From: Puniceicoccales bacterium
Lineage (GTDB): Bacteria > Verrucomicrobiota > Verrucomicrobiia > Opitutales > UBA953
Direction: 5' to 3'
Assembly (NCBI GenBank): GCA_031289285.1
Contig: JAITPT010000125.1
Location: forward strand, 1-14,685
DNA: 14,685 nucleotides
Under the pieces are notes generated by a model. That model was not told the DNA's origin and did not search any database. It saw only the letters and a program-made list of their open reading frames with translations. This document shows, in pieces, positions 1-6,360 of the stretch. A program made the position numbers and the translations under genes. Position 1 is the first letter of the stretch; the number at the start of each line of letters is the position of its first letter.

Positions 1-98
1 CCCCCCCCACACACACGCCACCCTTCACCCTCCCCTGCGGAACCCATTTCCGCGCTTGCCGCCGCTGCGTAATCCGCCAGCCTCGTCAGCGAAAAAAC

Positions 99-1685
99 AT
101 GTCCTCCGAAACCGAAAAACAAGGCCCATTTTATATCACTACCGCCATTGACTATGCCAATGGTGCCCCGCACCTCGGTCACGCCTACGAAAAAGTCCTC
201 ACCGACGTCATCGCCCGTTTCCAACGTCTCCAAGGTCGCCGCGTCCACTTCCTCACCGGCCTCGACGAGCATGGGCAAAAAGTCCAGCAAAACGCCCTCG
301 CTCGCGGCATTCCGCCGCAGCAAGCGTGTGACGAGACGGCGGCACTCTTCCTCCAATTGCTGCGCGACCTCGGCATCTCCAACGACGATTACCTGCGCAC
401 CACGCAGCCGCGCCACAAAAACATCGTCCAACAACTTCTCCAACAACTCTTCGACGCCGGTCTCATTTACAAGGCCGAATACACGGGTTTTTACAGTGTG
501 CGGCAGGAGCAGTTTGTCCTCGAAAAAGACAAACTCGAAGACGGCTCGTGGCCGGAGATTTTTGGCGATGTGACGCCTGTCACCGAGAGCAACTACTTCT
601 TCCGTCTGTCGCGCTACCAGCCTTGGCTCGTCGAATATCTCAACACGCATCCCGACTTTATCTTCCCGAAGTTTCGCCAAAAACAAGTGCTCGAATTTCT
701 CAAAGAGCCGATTAACGACCTGTGTATTTCGCGCCCCAAGGAACGCCTCACATGGGGCATCGAGTTGCCTTTCGACCCCGCGTTTGTCACCTACGTCTGG
801 TTCGACGCGCTCGTCAACTACTACTCCGCCGTCGCCGAAAAAGGCTTCTGGCCCGCCGACGCGCATGTCATCGGTAAAGACATTCTCGTGCCGCCACACG
901 CCGTTTATTGGCCGTGTATGTTAAACGCACTCGGCCTCGCACTCCCGCGTCAACTCATCGTCCACGGCTGGTGGACAATCAGCGGCAGCAAAGCCTCAAA
1001 AAGTGCTGGCAACGCCCTCAACTCGCTCGACCTCGCGAAACTCTACGGCGCAGACGTGTTCCGCTATTATGTCATTCGCGAAATGAATGTCGGCCAAGAC
1101 AGCGACTTCTCCGCCGAGCAATTCAAAATCCGTTACCGCACCGACCTTGGCAACGACTTGGGCAACTTGCTCAACCGCCTGCTCAACATGGGCGGACGCT
1201 ACGCTGCGGGCAAAACGCCGGACGCCGCGCTCGGCGCGTCGCCCGAACCGCCGGAGCGCGAGCTGCGCGAGTTATGGGCGGCGACCGCGCCCGAATATCT
1301 CCAACTCGCCGCTGGTTACCAATTTCACACCGCGCTTGAAACACTCTGGAACTTCATCCGCGCCATGAACCGCTACACCGAGCACCGCGCCCCGTGGAAA
1401 CTCGGCAAATCCGCCGACCCCGCCGACCGCACCCGTCTCGAAGTCTGCCTCGCGCACATCGCCGAGGGGCTGCGTTTGACCGCCGTGGCACTCTCACCTG
1501 TGATGCCCGAAGTCGCTGCAAAAATTCAGCAAAACATCGGCCTCGCTCCCGCCGACTCCTTCGCCGGACAATTAGACTGGTCGGGCAAATGTGCTGGCGC
1601 GACACTTGCTGAAAAAGCCATTCTCTTCCCGCCCGTCGAAGAACCCGCAACAGAAGCAACGACTGGCACACAACAAGCAAAATAA
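99..1685 (+). CDS. metG: Methionyl-tRNA synthetase
   Basis: This cytoplasmic class I synthetase charges tRNA-Met with methionine using ATP. The 528-residue protein has the HIGH-type motif as HLGH (25-28) in a typical N-terminus (ITTAIDYANGAPHLGHAYE). The KMSKS loop reads KASKS (298-302) and is followed by AGN. The region where many MetRS carry a zinc knuckle (after GFYSVRQEQF, about residues 125-165) has no cysteine pairs, as in the metal-free subgroup that includes mycobacterial enzymes. The anticodon-binding helical domain is recognisable from about residue 345 (GNDLGNLLNRLLNM). There is no C-terminal EMAP/Trbp111-like tRNA-binding domain, so this is the short form. The ATG at 99 gives the expected family N-terminus; no clear Shine-Dalgarno sequence precedes it. 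The 98 bases before it hold a C-run and a short CA repeat but no recognisable gene. Identification is firm. Confidence 0.96.
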   Translation: MSSETEKQGPFYITTAIDYANGAPHLGHAYEKVLTDVIARFQRLQGRRVHFLTGLDEHGQKVQQNALARGIPPQQACDETAALFLQLLRDLGISNDDYLRTTQPRHKNIVQQLLQQLFDAGLIYKAEYTGFYSVRQEQFVLEKDKLEDGSWPEIFGDVTPVTESNYFFRLSRYQPWLVEYLNTHPDFIFPKFRQKQVLEFLKEPINDLCISRPKERLTWGIELPFDPAFVTYVWFDALVNYYSAVAEKGFWPADAHVIGKDILVPPHAVYWPCMLNALGLALPRQLIVHGWWTISGSKASKSAGNALNSLDLAKLYGADVFRYYVIREMNVGQDSDFSAEQFKIRYRTDLGNDLGNLLNRLLNMGGRYAAGKTPDAALGASPEPPERELRELWAATAPEYLQLAAGYQFHTALETLWNFIRAMNRYTEHRAPWKLGKSADPADRTRLEVCLAHIAEGLRLTAVALSPVMPEVAAKIQQNIGLAPADSFAGQLDWSGKCAGATLAEKAILFPPVEEPATEATTGTQQAK

Positions 1686-1787
1686 ACAACAGAGACAAAA
1701 AAACGGCAGAGACTGCTAAAAAACTTTTTTCTACAAACTGCTTGTTTCTTTATTTCCACCTTCTTTACAGCTTCTTTTTTACACGCT

Positions 1788-2354
1788 ATGAACACCGACA
1801 ACTTCTCGCACACTTCGTTTCCAGACGGCATCCAAAAAGTTTATCAAAAAGCGATTATTTTTGCTGCCAAACATCACGGGAACCAAATACTGTTTTGCGA
1901 CAAAATTCCATACGTCACGCATCTTAGTAATGTGTGTATGGAAATCTTTGTTGCCGCCGCGCACACGCCGGAGTTTGACTTGGGGCTTGCTGTCCCCGTC
2001 GCGCTTCTGCATGACGTTCTGGAAGATACGGACTGCACCGAAGCGGAGCTTAGTGCAAACTTCGGAGCCGACATCGCTGCGGGAGTGCGGGCTTTGACCA
2101 AAGACGTGACACTTCCCAAGGAAGAGCGCATGTTGGATTCTCTTCGCCGCATTCAAGCGCAACCCAAAACAATTTGGGCGATAAAACTCGCTGACCGCAT
2201 CACCAATCTCCAACCGCCTCCTCCTCATTGGAACGCCGAAAAAATCTCTGAATATAAAACCGAGGCAATCTTGATTTACGACCACTTAAAAGAAAGCAAC
2301 CCCTACCTCGCCTCTCGCCTAAAAAACGAAATCGCCCAATACCCTCCCCTCTAA
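1788..2354 (+). CDS. Stand-alone HD-domain protein, probable small alarmone (p)ppGpp hydrolase (MESH1/SpoT-like)
   Basis: The 188-residue protein consists almost entirely of one HD phosphohydrolase domain. Visible metal/active-site residues are H45 (in PYVTHLSNV), H75-D76 with E79-D80 (ALLHDVLEDTD) and D136 with N140 (KLADRITNL). This order, and the D-x3-N spacing of the last pair, match the hydrolase domain of SpoT/RelA and the single-domain MESH1 family, which removes pyrophosphate from (p)ppGpp; MESH1 can also act on NADPH. No synthetase, TGS or ACT domain is attached, and the length fits MESH1-type proteins. It lies about 100 bp after metG on the same strand, behind a T-rich spacer, and converges with the next gene 17 bp away. 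Its codon use is more AT-rich than metG. Family assignment is good; the substrate is inferred from homology. Confidence 0.82.
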   Translation: MNTDNFSHTSFPDGIQKVYQKAIIFAAKHHGNQILFCDKIPYVTHLSNVCMEIFVAAAHTPEFDLGLAVPVALLHDVLEDTDCTEAELSANFGADIAAGVRALTKDVTLPKEERMLDSLRRIQAQPKTIWAIKLADRITNLQPPPPHWNAEKISEYKTEAILIYDHLKESNPYLASRLKNEIAQYPPL

Positions 2355-2371
2355 AAAAACGACCTAATACG

Positions 2372-3334
2372 TCACACACAAAACACTATTTTTTTAACAT
2401 GGCGGCAGGGCGCGTGGTTGAGCACTGCGGCTAAAATTTGTTTCATGCGCCATGTTTGTAATTCCGTGCGGACAATTGTGTTTGCACAGTGAACTTTTAA
2501 GGTTCCCGTTGGCGAAATACTTTCCGGTTCGCTCGCGGATGCCAGATTGGGTTTGTCCACGATTTCCGCCCAGTGGCGACGCAAAACGTCAAGCGGTTTC
2601 GCCTTCGTGCCAAGCTCCGCCGCAACTTCCAAAATAAGCTCGCCGATGACACGCTCCGGTTCGTCGTGGCGACGGCCTCTGGGGGCAGGTGCCTCCTCGG
2701 GGACGCCACGCAAAAGCGCAATTAAGTTGCGCGTGGCACGTCCGTCGGGAGGGCGCTGGTGCTGCGCGGTGTCGGCGAGACGGAAGAGTTCTGGGAGGTC
2801 GGCAAGTTTGCCGAGCAACACCGCCCCGCCAGTGGGCCGGAAGGTCGCAGTAGGCGATAGCCAAGCGGCGCGGACACCCGCGGCAAGCGCAGCGTTGATG
2901 TCGGTTTGGAGGTCAGCGCCGACGTGGAGGATGTCCACGGGGGCGAGGCGGAGCGCAGCGGCAAGTTCGCGGAAACGTCGGCCTGCGTCGCCGCGCACGG
3001 GCGGGGTAGCGGGCTGGATTTCCTCGAAAAAACCGCCGAGGCCAAGCGTTTCCAAAATGACGGCAGGCGGCGGCGCGGGTTGAGGGGCGGTGTCGCCAGC
3101 GGCAGCAAGCCGGTAGCCAAGGAAACGCAATGCACCGAGCACGGCGGAGACTCCGGCGCGAACACGCCAAGCAGCAGACGTGGGCGGGGACGCGGGCGTA
3201 GGCGGAGACGCAGGCGAAGGCGGCGGATTGCGCGGGCGGTTTCCGGCGCGGGCGGGCACGGGTTCGAGGAGTGTCCCGAATACTCCGAAGCTGACGGCGC
3301 GGATGTTCCGCAACAGGCGGGCACTGGTTTTCAT
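2372..3334 (-). CDS. Fusion of a degenerate HAD-like domain with a C-terminal DUF721/DciA-like domain
   Basis: The 320-residue protein has two parts. Residues 11-190 follow a HAD layout: motif I region AVSFGVFGTLL (13-23), LRFLGYRLAAAGD (69-81), GLGGFFEEIQPA (98-109) and ILHVGADLQTDINAALAAGV (135-154). The nucleophile position is Gly17 rather than Asp, the motif II Ser/Thr and motif III Lys are not evident, and the usual GD of motif IV is GA (139-140), so phosphatase activity is unlikely. A Pro/Ala/Ser/Thr-rich stretch (about 36-55) sits where a cap domain would be. Residues about 228-318 match DUF721: an LRRHWAEIV segment (251-259), then beta-rich GTLKVHC and a basic C-terminus. DUF721 includes DciA, the loader of the replicative helicase in many bacteria. 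No in-frame Met lies at the junction, so the parts appear truly fused. The ATG overlaps the argA stop (ATGA), suggesting translational coupling. DUF721 assignment is moderate to good; cellular role is unknown. Confidence 0.75.
   Translation of the reverse strand: MKTSARLLRNIRAVSFGVFGTLLEPVPARAGNRPRNPPPSPASPPTPASPPTSAAWRVRAGVSAVLGALRFLGYRLAAAGDTAPQPAPPPAVILETLGLGGFFEEIQPATPPVRGDAGRRFRELAAALRLAPVDILHVGADLQTDINAALAAGVRAAWLSPTATFRPTGGAVLLGKLADLPELFRLADTAQHQRPPDGRATRNLIALLRGVPEEAPAPRGRRHDEPERVIGELILEVAAELGTKAKPLDVLRRHWAEIVDKPNLASASEPESISPTGTLKVHCANTIVRTELQTWRMKQILAAVLNHAPCRHVKKIVFCV
3170..3229 (-). repeat. Low-complexity Pro/Ala/Ser/Thr coding repeat
   Basis: This short GC-rich stretch inside the HAD-DUF721 gene encodes repeats of the form SPASPPTPASPPTSA (roughly residues 40-54). 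It replaces the position expected for a HAD cap domain. It probably forms a flexible linker, and repeat-number variation or assembly compression is possible here. Confidence 0.6.
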
Positions 3335-4758
3335 GGTGCGCGTTTTTTTGCGCCAGTGGCGGGCGTTTTTCGACGGACGGGTTGGCCGAGGTCTTTCACA
3401 AGCACACGGGCGTTGCGACCGCTGGCACGGGCAGACTCGAGCCGCTCCGGCGGAAGGTCTTCGAGGGTAGCGTCGGCAAAACCGCAGATGTCGCGGAAAA
3501 ACGGACGGCTTTGCGTGGTGAGCGCGAAGAGGCGACGCAGGCCGTTTTCGGCAGCTTTGGCAGTCGCGTATTCAACAAGTTTTTTGCCGATGCCGCGCCC
3601 GTGGTAAGAGGGTTGCACGTAGACGGAACAAACCTCCGCGACGCTCGTGCCCGCGTAGTAGCGGAAGGCGGCGCAAGCGATGACGCTCTCGTCAATCTCA
3701 TACACAAAGTAGTCCTCGATGTGTTGCTCGATGTGCGTGTGGGTGCGGTGCAGGAGCGTCTCGGTGCGCGTGCCCTGTTTGGTGAAGTTGTAAATCGCCT
3801 GCGCGTCTTTTTTGCGGGCAGGACGGATTTGCTCGTAGTCGTCGGCGTGAATCATCGTGCCCGTGCCCACCTTGTCAAAAATCTCGGTGAGCAGGCCACC
3901 GTTGACGCTCCCGTCGAGGATGTGAGCGCGCCCCGTGCCGCATTCAAGCACACGAACGGCGTGGGCGGCTTTGCTGCGCAGACGCGACGCGATGCCGCCG
4001 CCGCGTTCGTCGCGGAAGAGCGCGGCAAGTTTTTTGAGCGGGATATTGACAGCGATTTTTCCCCCTATGCGTAGGCCGGAATGCGAGGTGAGAAAGATGA
4101 GTTTTGAGGCACCCAGCGCGATGGCGAGTTCGGCGGCGAGAAGGTCGCTGTTGATGCGCAGCGAGCACCCTTCGCGGTTGCACTGTATCGGGGTGAACAC
4201 GGGGACGACGCCTTGCTCAAGCAGGCTTTTGATGAGCGCAGTGTCTATCTTCTCCACCTTGCCTGTGAACTGTTGGTCGCGTCCGCCCAAAATCCCGACT
4301 GCTGTGGCGCGGACGGCGTTGGTGATGGCGGTCTTGAGACCGGCGCGTGACAGGGCCTCTACGACGGTCTGAGTCACGACCCCGGCGGCCTCGCGGGCGA
4401 GGCGCAGCATGGTGGCGCAGGTGACGCCCTCGCCGTAGAAATCTTTGAGCGCGGGCTTGGTCTCTGTCCACTTGAAGCCCTGTGTTTTTTGGCGTGTGTC
4501 GGCGGCGAGCATTTGTCGCCCGATGCCGTGGACGATGACAACCTTGATGTTGAGGCTGCGCAGAACCGCGATGTCTGTGATGAGATTGGGAAAATTTTCG
4601 TGCCCGATAACGCTCCCATCTATCGCGATGACGAAGATGTGTTCGCGAAACATGGGCACGTATTCGAGGATACCGCGCAAATCGGCAGGTTTGATTTGCG
4701 GGACCGATGGCGGCGGCGCGGAAATCGGGTCGTCTGGCATACGCATCAGGTTTCGCAT
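3331..4758 (-). CDS. argA: N-acetylglutamate synthase (amino-acid kinase plus GNAT domains)
   Basis: This enzyme makes N-acetylglutamate from acetyl-CoA and glutamate, the first step of arginine synthesis. The protein (475 residues from the chosen start) has an N-terminal amino-acid kinase fold (about 25-295) with VIVHGIGRQ (HGIG 77-80), a nucleotide-fold segment near NSDLLAAELA (203-212) and LDGSVNGGLLTEIF (282-295). A GNAT domain follows (about 310-440) with the acetyl-CoA loop HGRGIGKKL (RGIG 388-391). The tail is basic. Two-domain order and length fit classical ArgA. A TTG at 4776 extends the frame by six codons; I prefer the ATG at 4758 because GGAGG lies just upstream on the minus strand, though its spacing is short. 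ATGs at 4746 and 4740 are alternatives. The stop overlaps the next start by 4 bp. A promoter candidate and a palindrome lie upstream. Confidence 0.93.
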   Translation of the reverse strand: MRNLMRMPDDPISAPPPSVPQIKPADLRGILEYVPMFREHIFVIAIDGSVIGHENFPNLITDIAVLRSLNIKVVIVHGIGRQMLAADTRQKTQGFKWTETKPALKDFYGEGVTCATMLRLAREAAGVVTQTVVEALSRAGLKTAITNAVRATAVGILGGRDQQFTGKVEKIDTALIKSLLEQGVVPVFTPIQCNREGCSLRINSDLLAAELAIALGASKLIFLTSHSGLRIGGKIAVNIPLKKLAALFRDERGGGIASRLRSKAAHAVRVLECGTGRAHILDGSVNGGLLTEIFDKVGTGTMIHADDYEQIRPARKKDAQAIYNFTKQGTRTETLLHRTHTHIEQHIEDYFVYEIDESVIACAAFRYYAGTSVAEVCSVYVQPSYHGRGIGKKLVEYATAKAAENGLRRLFALTTQSRPFFRDICGFADATLEDLPPERLESARASGRNARVLVKDLGQPVRRKTPATGAKKRAP

Positions 4759-4794
4759 CCGCCTCCATCCTTGCAAGCGCGAACCCCAAAAAAT

Positions 4795-4811
4795 AATTAG
4801 ACAGTCTAATT
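4795..4811. promoter_or_regulatory. 17-bp palindrome overlapping the argA -10 (possible operator)
   Basis: AATTAGAC-A-GTCTAATT is a perfect 8-bp inverted repeat around one central base. It overlaps the candidate argA -10, so it could be a repressor site. On the plus strand it is followed by a T-run, so a weak stem-loop terminator is an alternative. In the second repeat copy (4940-4956) only the inner 5-bp arms (TAGAC/GTCTA) are kept. Confidence 0.4.
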
Positions 4812-4823
4812 TTTTTGTTGCAA
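4796..4823 (-). promoter_or_regulatory. Candidate sigma-70-type promoter for argA
   Basis: On the minus strand, TTGCAA (4823-4818) and TCTAAT (4801-4796) are separated by 16 bases. The -10 matches TATAAT at 5 of 6 positions and the -35 matches TTGACA at 4 of 6. Transcription would start near 4789, about 30 bases before the argA start. The -10 lies inside a palindrome and the whole element lies inside repeat copy A. Matched by eye only. Confidence 0.4.
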
Positions 4824-4853
4824 TGCCGGAGGGCTGTGTCGCACCGTGTGCGC

Positions 4854-4926
4854 ATGGCTACTGCACGTTTCAAAATAACACACGCTCACAGCACGAACAC
4901 TGGTGTTGGTTCGGACACCCGTGCGG
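4854..4926 (+). pseudogene. Remnant of a transposase N-terminus in repeat copy A
   Basis: From the ATG at 4854 the sequence encodes MATARFKITHAHSTNTGVGS and a few more residues. The real transposase begins MATARFKIKHTSGTNTGVGS. The two are in the same phase with substitutions and no indels across this stretch, so copy A is a duplicated or leftover 5' end of such a gene. Beyond about 4926 its frame runs into copy B out of phase and stops at 5021. It is not expected to make a functional protein. Confidence 0.6.
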
Positions 4927-4935
4927 GCGCGGCGG

Positions 4936-5069
4936 AAATAAATAGACAGTCTAATTTTTTTGTTGCGATGGGGGAGTTGTGTTGCAGTGTGGGGGTATGG
5001 CAACTGCACGTTTCAAAATAAAACACACTTCGGGCACGAACACTGGTGTTGGTTCGGAGACCAGCGCGG
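4936..5069 (+). repeat. Copy B of the ~135-bp directly repeated unit, containing the transposase start
   Basis: This is the second copy of the unit described at 4791-4926. Its ATG at 4997 aligns with the ATG at 4854 in copy A and opens the full transposase gene. The match to copy A fades after about 5069, inside the coding region. The palindrome and the -35-like TTGCAA of copy A are partly decayed here. Confidence 0.85.
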
Positions 5070-6058
5070 ACACAGGCACAGGCGCGACGGCGACCTACCA
5101 TTGTGTCTCGCGCATTGTGGGCGGCGAGTTCTTGCTGACCGACGAATGCAAAGAACGAATGCGCTCTATCATGCACCAAGTCTCAGAGTTCTGCGGCGTC
5201 CAAGTCGTGACATACGCACTCATGACAAACCACTTTCATGTGCTCGTTAGAGTGCCAGAACAAGGCGAACTCTCCGACACAGAGCTGCTGCGACGTTACT
5301 CCGTGCTCTATCCCAAACCCACAAAATGGGCACCCGCCGATGTCAAGATGCTCGCCGAGATGCTCAAGAAGGACGGCGAAGAGGCCGAGGCGTGGCGCAA
5401 GCAAATGCTACGTAGAATGGGCGATGTCTCCGAGTTCATGAAAACCTTCAAACAACGGTTCTCCATTTGGTATAACCGCACTCACGAACGCGAGGGAACA
5501 CTCTGGTCAGAACGGTTTTCGAGCACAATCGTCCAGAGCGACAAGTTCTTCGCAATGGAGGCAGTTGCCGCCTATATTGACTTGAACCCAGTCCGAGCAC
5601 GCATCGTCAAAGACCCGAAAGACTACCGCTGGTGCGGCTACGCGGAAGCCGTGGCAACAGGCAGTAACGGCAAGATGCGTCGCAATCTTCGCTACGCGGT
5701 TTCCTCTGATAACCTCAGCGATGAGGAAATGCTGGAGACCTACCGCGTCGTGCTATTCGGCAAAGGCGCGACTGCGAAACGCGGCGACCCCTCCGCCGCC
5801 CGCATTGACGCCGAGGTTGCGCAAGCAGTCGCTGACGCAGGCGGGAAACTTCCGCTGTCGGAGCGTTTGCTCCAGCGTGTTCCGTGGTTCAGTCACGGTG
5901 GGGTCATCGGCGACGAAGCGTTTGTGAGTGCGTGCATGACACAATACACCAACATGACCCGCCGTCGCGCCAAGAGCCACCCCGTTCCTTTTTCCGCCGA
6001 CGCCACCCCCGCTGATTGGCCCGCAGGTCTCTGCGCCCTGCGCCGCCACCAGCACTGA
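4997..6058 (+). CDS. REP-associated (RAYT-type) transposase, Y1/HUH family
   Basis: The protein (353 residues from the ATG at 4997) carries the HUH signature NHFHVLVRV about 80 residues from its start and TYHCVSRIVGGEFLLTDE before it, typical of IS200/RAYT-like Y1 transposases. A charged helical insertion of about 60 residues follows. Then comes FKQRFSIWYNRTHEREGTLW with ERF, and AAYIDLNPVRARIV, both hallmarks of the REP-associated family. The likely nucleophile is the Tyr of WYN; the more usual Tyr position three to four residues earlier is Phe, so the catalytic residue is uncertain. About 140 residues form a family-variable C-terminus. RAYTs are thought to mobilise short hairpin repeats and are usually single-copy. 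A GTG at 4979 would add six residues, but the ATG matches the conserved start in repeat copy A. Terminal inverted repeats were not found. Confidence 0.9.
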   Translation: MATARFKIKHTSGTNTGVGSETSADTGTGATATYHCVSRIVGGEFLLTDECKERMRSIMHQVSEFCGVQVVTYALMTNHFHVLVRVPEQGELSDTELLRRYSVLYPKPTKWAPADVKMLAEMLKKDGEEAEAWRKQMLRRMGDVSEFMKTFKQRFSIWYNRTHEREGTLWSERFSSTIVQSDKFFAMEAVAAYIDLNPVRARIVKDPKDYRWCGYAEAVATGSNGKMRRNLRYAVSSDNLSDEEMLETYRVVLFGKGATAKRGDPSAARIDAEVAQAVADAGGKLPLSERLLQRVPWFSHGGVIGDEAFVSACMTQYTNMTRRRAKSHPVPFSADATPADWPAGLCALRRHQH

Positions 6059-6203
6059 GTTTTGAGTTTTCCACAACCAAGCTCAACAGGGACAGACAGG
6101 GCGGGCGTCCGTGACGGCTACCTTGGCTTTCGTCTCGCCCTCACGTGCGTTCGTTAGCAAGCCAATCGTAAAGCCCGAAGCGCAAGTCGGCGGCGCAAAA
6201 TCA

Positions 6204-6341
6204 TGCGAAACGACAAGTAGAAATGCTGCGAAACGCAAAGTAGAAGTTCTGCGAAACGACAAATAGAAGTCCTGCGAAACGTAAAGTAGGAGTTCTGTGA
6301 AACGATAAATAGAATCAATGCGGATTGACAAGTAGGCGGGG
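6204..6341. repeat. Six tandem 23-bp repeats upstream of the AAA/DUF4143 gene
   Basis: Six consecutive 23-bp units start at 6204, 6227, 6250, 6273, 6296 and 6319. The common core is TGCGAAACGACAAGTAGAA. Units 1-4 share TGCGAAACG, unit 5 has TGTGAAACG, and unit 6 is the most diverged (TGCGGATTG). There are no spacers. The array ends 20 bp before the ATPase ATG and would lie in its leader or promoter. The 145 bp before the array (6059-6203) hold only a weak 7-bp inverted repeat (TTGGCTT 6123-6129 / AAGCCAA 6159-6165) and no gene. Confidence 0.92.
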
Positions 6342-6360
6342 TCTTCGGCATGGTTCGCGC

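Larger units (their letters stand above)
4791..4926 (+). repeat. Copy A of a ~135-bp directly repeated unit
   Basis: Copy A runs from an AAATAA(T/A)TAG start through a TAGACAGTCTAA/T-run/GTTGC block, a diverged 30-32-base stretch, and then an ATG with about 25 codons resembling the transposase N-terminus. Copy B follows at a spacing of 145 bp on the left part and 143 bp on the right part. The left block (about 22 bp) and CTGCACGTTTCAAAATAA are identical or nearly so in both copies. Confidence 0.85.

Noticed and set aside
1686..1787. Terminator or promoter between metG and the HD gene
   Set aside because: The only hairpin (GCAG-AGA-CTGC) has a 4-bp stem away from a T-run, and the -35/-10 candidates (TTGTTT, TTTACA) are weak.
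2547..4074. Long plus-strand ORFs opposite argA and the HAD-DUF721 gene
   Set aside because: They are antisense shadows in GC-rich sequence with low-complexity Arg/Ser/Gly products, while the minus-strand frames show real domains.
4815..5021. Small plus-strand ORF across both repeat copies
   Set aside because: It reads the remnant N-terminus in copy A and then passes into copy B out of phase. It has no independent protein pattern.
6204..6341. CRISPR array
   Set aside because: The six 23-bp units are contiguous with no spacers, and no cas gene is present.
4936..6341. Complete insertion sequence around the transposase
   Set aside because: No terminal inverted repeats or target-site duplication were found; RAYT genes normally lack them.
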